Source: JAWLBW01 sp041687475 (GTDB taxonomy: Bacteria > J088 > JAWLBW01). From it: DNA of 7,787 bases. The notes below the pieces were generated by a model that worked only from the letters and a program-made list of their open reading frames with translations, was not told where the DNA came from and ran no database searches. The stretch lies in assembly GCA_041687475.1 (NCBI GenBank), contig JAWLBW010000222.1:1-7787 (forward strand), read 5' to 3'. Positions 1 to 5,420 of this stretch are shown here, one piece after another (the first letter of the stretch is position 1; every line of letters begins with the position of its first letter). The translations under genes were made by a program, and so were the position numbers.

Positions 1-271
1 GCCGGCTGGAAAGCCGGCGGACCAGCGCACGGGCCTGCGTCCACCACGCGGAAGGACCGGGTACACTTGCACCAGAGCCGGCTGGAAAGCCGGCGGACCA
101 GCGCACGGGCCTGCGTCCACCACGCGGAAGGACCGGGTACACTTGCACCAGAGCCGGCTGGAAAGCCGGCGGACCGGAACGCGGGCTTGCGTCAACCACG
201 CGGAAGGACCGGGTACACTTGCACCGGAGCCGGCTGGAAAGCCGGCGGACCGGTATAAGGGCCTGCGTCGG
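1..271. repeat. 76-bp tandem repeat array, about 3.6 copies
   Basis: Copies begin at 1, 77, 153 and 229, an exact period of 76. Copies 1 and 2 are identical. Copy 3 differs at seven positions, mostly in the middle, and copy 4 decays after about 43 bases. Each copy opens with a 7-bp perfect hairpin, GCCGGCT-GGAA-AGCCGGC, at 1-18, 77-94, 153-170 and 229-246; its loop is of the GNRA type if transcribed. A second possible hairpin in each full copy pairs CTGCGT with ACGCGG (C-G, T.G, then GCGT/ACGC). In copy 3 the first C becomes T, which still wobble-pairs with G, and the other change nearby is in the loop. There are no T-runs, so these are not intrinsic terminators, and there are no unique spacers, so this is not CRISPR. 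The period is not a multiple of three, so reading frames rotate between copies and coding is unlikely. The array starts at base 1 and probably continues to the left. Confidence 0.95.
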
Positions 272-295
272 CAACGGCAACTCCCCCTTTCTTCT

Positions 296-324
296 TTGGC
301 AAGAGTTACCGGGTGCGATAGAAT
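296..324 (+). promoter_or_regulatory. Sigma-70-like promoter of the histidine kinase
   Basis: TTGGCA (296-301), a 17-base spacer, then TAGAAT (319-324): each hexamer matches consensus at 5 of 6 positions and the spacing is ideal. Transcription would start about 329-333, only 3-7 bases before the ATG at 336, so the message would be essentially leaderless. No Shine-Dalgarno sequence precedes that ATG, which agrees. The call rests on sequence match only. Confidence 0.55.
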
Positions 325-335
325 GACGGCTTCCC

Positions 336-3248
336 ATGCCAAACAGGTACCAAGCGACATTTCTCTTCCTTGCCCTCACGGCTGCCGGCCTGGTCGGAAA
401 CATGCTGAAGACTTCCCTTTTCTTCAGCGTCGACTTCATGTTCGGCAGCATTGCCGTCCTACTCGTTTCGGCCCTGCTCGGCCCCTGGTCGGGCGGCCTT
501 TCGGCGCTCATAGCCGGAAGCTATACCATTGCGATATGGGGCCATCCCTATGCCGCGCTCATTCTCGTAGGCGAGGCCGTATTTGCGGGCTACTGCCTTC
601 ATCGGGTCTCTCGAAATCTGCTTCTGCTCGTTTCGCTGTACTGGCTGCTCATAGGCATGCCCCTGGTGTGGGCCAGCTATCGATTCGGCGTAGGCCTCGA
701 TTCGGTCAACACCTGGCTCATCGTGTTCAAGCAGGCCGTCAACGGCATCTTCAATGCCCTCATCGCGGGGCTGCTGCTCGTGCAGCTTCCGGTCCTGCAA
801 CGGATCGCGGGCCATGACAGACACCCTTCGCTGTACCACTTACTCTTCATGGCCTTCGTCGCCCTCGTTCTGCTGCCGACGCTCATTCTCACCATTGTCG
901 GCAGCCGCACGGAACTCAGGGCCCTCGAAACGCAGGTGGCTACCGAACTAAGCGCCAGCGGACAGGCAATCTCGGCCCACCTTTCCCAGTGGCGAAACGG
1001 CCATCTGCAAGCCGTCGTCGAATTGGCACGTCTGGCCGAAAACCTGGATGGCGAAGACCTGCAGCTCGCGACCGAGTCGATTCGCCGCTCGTTACCCAGC
1101 CTGCACAACATGTACGTGGCCGATACCCGGGGCACGGCGATAGCCTTCGATCCGCCCGTCAACCCGGCCGGCGAGGAGACACTCGGGCTGAACTTTTCCG
1201 ACCGACCCTATTTCGCATGGTTGCGCCGGCATGGGCAACCGTTCGTATCCGATGTCTTCCGCGGTCGGGGCGGCACGAATGAACCCATCGTCATCATGGC
1301 CGCCCCCATCTTTCGCCACCGTGTGTTCGCAGGCTTTTCCCTCGGCGCCATCGACCTTTCGTCGCTCAAGCGCGAAATTGACCGAATGGCCGAAAACGCC
1401 GGGTTCGAAATGACGCTGGTCGACCGGGAAAGCCGTGTCATCACGAGCACCCGCGAAGACTATCAGCCCCTTCACGTGTGGCCTGCCGATTCGGTCGAGC
1501 CCGTACGCACCGATCTTTATCAACGCGTGCCCGAAGGCGCGTCGAACTCGGCCATGATACGGTGGAGCCAATCGTTCTACGGAAAGCGGTTCGCTGTCGG
1601 CGAAGACGGGTGGACGCTCATCCTGGAAACCTCCATTGCGCCCTACCAGCGCTATCTTTCCGGCCGTTACATGCGCAGTCTGGCCATCATGCTGGGGTTG
1701 ACGCTTCTCTCACTCGTGGGGGCGCGCCTTCTCGCGCACAGGGTAACCGGCCCGCTTTCACGCCTGGCGCGGGCCACCCGCGACCTGCCCGGACGACTGC
1801 AAAGCAGCGACAACCTGGCCTGGCCCACTGCCTATGTTCGCGAGCAGAACACGCTCATTCGAAACTTTCAGGACATGAGCGCGGCCCTGCGCACGCAGTT
1901 TCAGGCGCTCGATCACGCCAACAACGAACTCGAGGCCCGCAGTTTGGAACTTGCGGTATCGAACCGCCAGCTCACCAGCGAAATACACGAGCGCGAACGA
2001 ATCGCGCAGGGCGTGCGCTTTCTTGCCGAAGCCAGTATGACGCTGGCCTCGTCGCTCGACCACGAGGCCGCCGTAAGACACGCAGTCGAACTCGCCGTTC
2101 CCGAACTTGCCGACTGGTGCGTGCTGGAGTTGCTGCACGACGACGGCAACCTGTCGCTCGCCTCGTTTACCCATCGCGTTCCCGAAAAGCAGCAACGGGG
2201 GCAGGAACTTCTGCCGTCGCTTCGACTCAACGTAAGCTCGCTCAACTACATTCGGCGCGCCATTGAAAAGCAGGAATGGGTTCTGGTGCCCCAGGTCGAA
2301 GCGGCCGAGCTCGAGGCGAACCTTCACACAGATGCCGCCCGCGCCGCCTGGGAGCTGGGCTTTTCATCGGCACTGGTCGTGCCCTGCGTTACGAAAGGTC
2401 GCGCGTTGGGAGCCCTCGTGCTTGTGGCAATTTCACCCGAACGTCGTTACGGCCGGGTCGAGATCGAACTGGCCCAGGACTTCGCCCACCGTGTGGCCAT
2501 GGCGCTCGATAACGCCCGACTGTATGACGAACTCGAGCGGGCCATTCACCTGCGTGACGAGTTTCTTTCCATCGCTTCGCACGAACTGCGAACCCCCCTC
2601 ACCTCGCTCATGCTGCAGCTGCAATCGAGCCTGCTCGACCTTGAACGCAACACAGGCACGCCCCAAAGGTTTGCCGCCAAGCTTGAACGCTCCAAGGTGC
2701 AGGCACTTCGGCTTAACAGTCTGGTCGATACGCTGCTCGACGTTTCGCGAATACAGAACGGTCGCCTTTCACTCGACCCCGAGTATATCGATCTCGCCCA
2801 GCTCGCGCGTGAAGTAGTCGACCGCTATGAAGCCGAACCGCCCGAATCGCTGCAGCTTACGACCGACGGGCCAGTGGTCGGCTGTTGGGACCGGTTGCGC
2901 CTCGAGCAGGTGCTGGTCAACCTGGTGTCGAATGCCCTCAAGTACGGAAACGGAAACCCCGTCGAACTGCGGGTTCACATCGAAGGACCCAGGGCCGTGC
3001 TGCACGTGCGCGATCAGGGCATCGGCATTTCGCCTGAAGCACAGAAGAGCATTTTCGGCCGCTTCGAGCGAGCGGTATCATCGGACTATTTCGGCGGACT
3101 CGGCCTCGGACTCTACATTACCGAACAAATCGTCGCCCTTCACGGCGGCAGTATCGATGTAGAAAGCACCCCCGGAAAAGGAACCACCTTTACCGTCGAG
3201 CTTCCGCTCGAACATCCTCCAGGCAAGACACCACCGACGGCCGTATAG
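336..3248 (+). CDS. Membrane sensor histidine kinase (dCache-HAMP-GAF-HisKA-HATPase)
   Basis: 970-residue inner-membrane kinase that should sense a periplasmic signal, autophosphorylate on His and pass phosphate to a response regulator not present here. Residues 1-190 hold about seven hydrophobic segments, with a VDFMFGSIAVLL stretch and a WGHPYA motif; I recall similar N-termini in other environmental sensors but cannot name a family. Residues about 190-445 look like a periplasmic dCache sensor (SDRPYF near 288, then the NEPIVIMAAPIF strand at 315-326). A membrane helix follows at 446-466, HAMP from about 467, a coiled coil at about 517-560 and GAF at about 560-730. HisKA has SHELRTPL with the phospho-acceptor His749. 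The ATPase domain has Asn866 (N box), DQGIG at Asp893 and GGLGLG at 920-925, so all catalytic boxes look intact. An in-frame TGA at 324-326 makes the ATG at 336 the first usable start. There is no receiver domain, so it is not a hybrid kinase. The kinase call is very secure; the ligand is unknown. Confidence 0.96.
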   Translation: MPNRYQATFLFLALTAAGLVGNMLKTSLFFSVDFMFGSIAVLLVSALLGPWSGGLSALIAGSYTIAIWGHPYAALILVGEAVFAGYCLHRVSRNLLLLVSLYWLLIGMPLVWASYRFGVGLDSVNTWLIVFKQAVNGIFNALIAGLLLVQLPVLQRIAGHDRHPSLYHLLFMAFVALVLLPTLILTIVGSRTELRALETQVATELSASGQAISAHLSQWRNGHLQAVVELARLAENLDGEDLQLATESIRRSLPSLHNMYVADTRGTAIAFDPPVNPAGEETLGLNFSDRPYFAWLRRHGQPFVSDVFRGRGGTNEPIVIMAAPIFRHRVFAGFSLGAIDLSSLKREIDRMAENAGFEMTLVDRESRVITSTREDYQPLHVWPADSVEPVRTDLYQRVPEGASNSAMIRWSQSFYGKRFAVGEDGWTLILETSIAPYQRYLSGRYMRSLAIMLGLTLLSLVGARLLAHRVTGPLSRLARATRDLPGRLQSSDNLAWPTAYVREQNTLIRNFQDMSAALRTQFQALDHANNELEARSLELAVSNRQLTSEIHERERIAQGVRFLAEASMTLASSLDHEAAVRHAVELAVPELADWCVLELLHDDGNLSLASFTHRVPEKQQRGQELLPSLRLNVSSLNYIRRAIEKQEWVLVPQVEAAELEANLHTDAARAAWELGFSSALVVPCVTKGRALGALVLVAISPERRYGRVEIELAQDFAHRVAMALDNARLYDELERAIHLRDEFLSIASHELRTPLTSLMLQLQSSLLDLERNTGTPQRFAAKLERSKVQALRLNSLVDTLLDVSRIQNGRLSLDPEYIDLAQLAREVVDRYEAEPPESLQLTTDGPVVGCWDRLRLEQVLVNLVSNALKYGNGNPVELRVHIEGPRAVLHVRDQGIGISPEAQKSIFGRFERAVSSDYFGGLGLGLYITEQIVALHGGSIDVESTPGKGTTFTVELPLEHPPGKTPPTAV

Positions 3249-3265
3249 CTTTCCCGCCTGAAAGC
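3248..3265. terminator. Possible bidirectional hairpin between convergent genes
   Basis: GCTTTC-CCGCCT-GAAAGC forms a 6-bp stem with a 6-base loop, overlapping the last base of the kinase stop codon and lying in the 33-base gap before the convergent DUF2721 gene. No clear T-run follows on either strand, so it is a weak terminator candidate at best. Confidence 0.3.
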
Positions 3266-3281
3266 GGTGTCTTCTCGGCCC

Positions 3282-3689
3282 TCAGCCTCGTTTTCCCCGC
3301 TCGCCGGCCATGTCGCTCAGCTGCAGATTCAAGGCGTTGACCGAAAGCTGAATCTCACGTACCGACAGCGCCAGCGAGGCCATGAGCAGAATGAGGCTGA
3401 TGGCGAAGATGATCTTGCCCACACCGGTGGCCCCGGCGAAAAGAACGAACATGCACAGCACGCACAGAAAGAGGCTCGAAACCCCCGCGGCCTGCATGTA
3501 CTTGATGAGATCGAGGCGATAACGGAGCGCGGTAATCTGCTTCATGACCAACTCTTCGCCATGCTGCTGCCAACGCCCGTGCAGGTTGCGAATAAGCGAC
3601 GCCAACGCCAGAAAACGATTGGTGTAGGCGAGCAACAACAGCGAAATGGCCGGAAACAACAGCGCCGGCGTGGTCAACGTAAAGTCCAT
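3282..3689 (-). CDS. DUF2721 family small membrane protein
   Basis: A 135-residue integral membrane protein of unknown function. The match is to the DUF2721 family: an N-terminal TTPALLFPAISLLLLAYTNRF stretch, a polar middle with R-x-x-LI-x-YMQA, and a C-terminal E-IQLS-x-x-ALN-LQLSD signature. Predicted membrane segments are at about residues 5-22, 68-86 and 90-109, with a polar region (36-62) between the first two. I chose the ATG at 3689, which puts the family's conserved start right at the N-terminus. A TTG at 3731 would add 14 residues that do not look like family sequence. No good Shine-Dalgarno sequence is visible. It converges on the histidine kinase and lies 100 bases downstream of the lipoprotein cassette on the same strand, so read-through from the cassette is possible. 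The family has no established function known to me. Confidence 0.88.
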   Translation of the reverse strand: MDFTLTTPALLFPAISLLLLAYTNRFLALASLIRNLHGRWQQHGEELVMKQITALRYRLDLIKYMQAAGVSSLFLCVLCMFVLFAGATGVGKIIFAISLILLMASLALSVREIQLSVNALNLQLSDMAGERGKRG

Positions 3690-3695
3690 GCGACA

Positions 3696-3769
3696 GCGGG
3701 AAGGTGTATGGGGAAGACGGGCCAGACTCAAAATCTGGCTCTACTCACCTACCATAGCCCCATTCCCGA
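3696..3769 (+). pseudogene. Degenerate tRNA-Leu(CAA)-like sequence
   Basis: An anticodon-arm look-alike is at 3722-3738: CCAGA stem, loop CTCAAAA (T33, anticodon CAA, A37) and TCTGG. Counting from G3696 as position 1, this arm starts at position 27, as in a real tRNA, and a GG followed by AGA sits where D-loop G18-G19 and A21 are expected. The outer ends GCGGGAA (3696-3702) and TTCCCGA (3763-3769) pair at 6 of 7 positions like an acceptor stem. The D-stem does not pair, the T-arm lacks the TTC-R-A motif and its stem, the 3' half is about 7 bases short for a leucine tRNA, and no CCA follows. It is therefore not a working tRNA. It may be a decayed tRNA or integration remnant, or a chance structured spacer. 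In an alternative fold TGGGG (3709-3713) pairs with CCCCA (3758-3762), extending the outer stem around the inner hairpin. Confidence 0.35.
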
Positions 3770-3772
3770 CAT

Positions 3773-3793
3773 CTGAACAGGGGGAAAGTTCAG
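3773..3793. other. Inverted repeat over the stop codon of the small lipoprotein gene
   Basis: CTGAAC (3773-3778) and GTTCAG (3788-3793) are perfect inverted repeats around a 9-base loop and include the TGA of the lipoprotein gene ending at 3790. No T-run follows on the minus strand, so an intrinsic terminator is doubtful; it could protect a 3' end. Confidence 0.25.
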
Positions 3794-4545
3794 GGCAACA
3801 CGAACACCGGCTTCCCGGCATTGCGCTCGACCGACAGGCACAAAGCCCTCTCGGCATCGGGGGGAAGCCGTTCCGGCGGCTCAACCGGCGGCTCGGCCGA
3901 TGTCCACTTATCTTCTGGGTAAGGAGAAACATCGGTCGATGTCGAAACCGTGACGCCGTACTCATTCCACCCATGGATGTGCCAGGTACCCACGAACGCC
4001 GCATTCCACCGGCGGGCGGCCTCGACATAGTCGGGTAACCCGTCGTCGCCGTAGGGGTAATTGATGAAGTACTCGCGCAAGCCGATACGGTTGGCGGGCG
4101 CCTCGTAGCCCCGCGGGCCCTCGATGACGAAACCGGCTTCAAGGCCGGAATTATCCTTCCACAGCAGACAGAAGTCGCGCGGTCCGATATCGACGAAGCG
4201 CAGGTTACCCGGCGCGGCCGGCAGCGGCAACAGCACGTTCAGCAGGGTGTCGCCGATGACGGCTACCTGCTGCCGATAGGCCGGTCCGAATTGCAGCTCG
4301 TACTGACCTTCGGCGCTCACGGCTACGGCGTAGGTGCCGTCGGTGGCCGATGTGGTGTAGGTCACCGCCTTGCCGTAAGCATCGAAGACCTGCACGTTCA
4401 TGGCCGCTCGAACCGGGCTTTCCAGGGTTTGAATGGTGCCGGCCACGAGATAGGTCGTACGCCTTCCCCCACCGCCGGTGGGGTTACCGGCCGTCACGCC
4501 GCAGGCCGTCAGCACGAGCAGGCACGCCAATCTGAACCAGTTCAT
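3790..4545 (-). CDS. Lipoprotein with carboxypeptidase-regulatory-like and FN3-like domains
   Basis: A 251-residue predicted lipoprotein. The signal peptide is short and hydrophobic with lipobox L12-T13-A14-C15; Gly at position +2 gives no inner-membrane retention signal, so outer-membrane placement is likely. The mature start, CGVTAGNPTGGGG, resembles the 'TGNP' starts I know from lipoproteins of delta-type bacteria. Residues about 31-108 look like a carboxypeptidase regulatory or CNA-B-type beta sandwich, with SATDGTYAVAV (66-76) as its core. Residues about 111-203 look like a fibronectin type III domain: APGNLRF at 111-117, then LLWKDNSGLEAGFVIE (127-142) in the position of the usual L-x-W-x-D-N-S-x-x-E-x-G-F-x-I-E pattern. 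A Pro/Glu-rich tail follows, including EPPVEPPERLPP. No catalytic motif was found, so a binding or structural role fits. It is the third gene of the cassette; its ATG overlaps the preceding TGA by 4 bases and has a very purine-rich Shine-Dalgarno stretch. Confidence 0.88.
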   Translation of the reverse strand: MNWFRLACLLVLTACGVTAGNPTGGGGRRTTYLVAGTIQTLESPVRAAMNVQVFDAYGKAVTYTTSATDGTYAVAVSAEGQYELQFGPAYRQQVAVIGDTLLNVLLPLPAAPGNLRFVDIGPRDFCLLWKDNSGLEAGFVIEGPRGYEAPANRIGLREYFINYPYGDDGLPDYVEAARRWNAAFVGTWHIHGWNEYGVTVSTSTDVSPYPEDKWTSAEPPVEPPERLPPDAERALCLSVERNAGKPVFVLP

Positions 4546-5420
4546 CGGCCCCTCCCCTTCCCCTTGGCATTGTGGGGACGCAGCGGTCCGACGCCCCTGG
4601 GCCGCAATGTGGGAAAAATCTGCAGGCTGATCTGCGCCACCTGATCGACCGGTCCGTCGTACTCCTCAATGGTTCGCCAGACATCGGCCTCGAACTTTTC
4701 GGCCAGCTCGACCAGGCGGGGCAACACGCCCTCGGGCATGGCTGCGGTAAGCACGTGAAAGTGTCGTTTCTCGCCGGGCACCGCGTGCAGCGCGTCGGCG
4801 GCCTTTTCCAGCGCCCGTTCGTGATAGGCGTACAGGTGAACGCTGCGCACGTCGTCGCCCGAGCCAATCTGCGGTTCGACCTGACGCCAGGCACCATCGG
4901 TAGATGTGGCCACAAGGCCCGACTCGAGAAGCCCGGCCATGACTTCGGCGACTTCATCGACATCGAGGGGCGGCTCGAACTGCGCGGCTATCCACCCTGC
5001 CTCCGGGCGGAAGTCGGCAAAACCTATCATCTCGAAGATGACCGGAGCCAGCCAGTGGCCGAAGAACGACAGCTGCGCCGCCTCCATCGGTCGCGCCTCC
5101 TTCCGCTGCGGATGGCGGATGAGGCGCTGGTAGAAATGCGCCCGATCGCGCGCCGTGCGTGCCTGGTTCATGAGCACCAGGTCTTCGAAATAGCGCGACT
5201 GGCCATCGTCGAGCCCCAGGCCCGCCGTGAATTTGCGAATGCTGTCGGGCGTCAGGTTACGCTTGCCCTGAATGACGAGCTGCATGATATTGTGCGCGCG
5301 GAAACCAGCCCGCCGAGCGAACCAACGCATCGACAGGCCGGCAGCCGCCTTCGCCTCCATCCAATCGGAGAGATACCGACGATAATCGTCGTAGCTATAC
5401 AGGTCTACCGTGTCGCTCAT
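4542..5420 (-). CDS. TIGR02147 / DUF4423 family HTH protein
   Basis: A 292-residue cytoplasmic protein with the typical TIGR02147 layout. The N-terminus has the family's Y-x-D-YR-x-YL-x-DW motif (residues 10-20). A helix-turn-helix-like segment follows at about 28-68: LSMRWFARRAGF, then NIMQLVIQGKRNLTPDSIRKFT. Next comes the conserved RYFEDLVLMNQA (76-87) and a DUF4423-like region from about 117 to 270 that includes HWLAPVIFEM, a DVDEVAEVMAGLLESGLV helix pair resembling a winged helix, and a C-terminal IQ-like strand QISLQIFPTL. Length is normal for the family. It has no membrane segment. It is presumed to be a DNA-binding regulator, but I know of no defined target or ligand for the family. 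It sits between two lipoprotein genes with ATGA overlaps at both ends. The basic tail KGKGRGR is encoded by the same bases that serve as the next gene's Shine-Dalgarno sequence. Family call secure; regulatory role inferred. Confidence 0.9.
   Translation of the reverse strand: MSDTVDLYSYDDYRRYLSDWMEAKAAAGLSMRWFARRAGFRAHNIMQLVIQGKRNLTPDSIRKFTAGLGLDDGQSRYFEDLVLMNQARTARDRAHFYQRLIRHPQRKEARPMEAAQLSFFGHWLAPVIFEMIGFADFRPEAGWIAAQFEPPLDVDEVAEVMAGLLESGLVATSTDGAWRQVEPQIGSGDDVRSVHLYAYHERALEKAADALHAVPGEKRHFHVLTAAMPEGVLPRLVELAEKFEADVWRTIEEYDGPVDQVAQISLQIFPTLRPRGVGPLRPHNAKGKGRGR
4549..4565 (-). promoter_or_regulatory. Purine-rich ribosome binding site for the 251-residue lipoprotein
   Basis: Read on the minus strand this is AAGGGGAAGGGGAGGGG, ending 3 bases before the ATG at 4545 and offering several overlapping anti-SD matches. 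It lies wholly inside the 3' end of the TIGR02147 gene. It supports the ATG at 4545 as the true start and re-initiation by terminating ribosomes. Confidence 0.6.

Noticed and set aside
219..259. Promoter formed by TTGCAC (219-224) and TATAAG (254-259) in the last repeat
   Set aside because: The 29-base spacing is far too long for sigma-70 recognition.
1..271. CRISPR array
   Set aside because: Copies are directly abutting with no unique spacers and no cas genes nearby.
67..817. Open frames running through the tandem repeats and into the kinase start
   Set aside because: The 76-base period rotates the frame, the products are Arg/Gly/Pro-rich without domain signals, and one overlaps the secure kinase gene.
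3690..3731. Longer DUF2721 protein from a TTG at 3731
   Set aside because: The 14 extra residues do not resemble the family N-terminus, and the ATG at 3689 places the conserved start correctly.
3721..3739. Intrinsic terminator GCCAGA...TCTGGC for the lipoprotein cassette
   Set aside because: The stem is real, but no T-run follows on either strand.
3696..3769. A functional tRNA gene
   Set aside because: The D-stem does not pair and the T-arm and its TTC-R-A loop are missing, so only a degenerate or tRNA-like sequence can be claimed.
3267..3776. 169-residue plus-strand open frame
   Set aside because: It is antisense to the DUF2721 gene, whose protein matches a known family; the plus-strand product is a low-complexity Gln/Arg-rich sequence.
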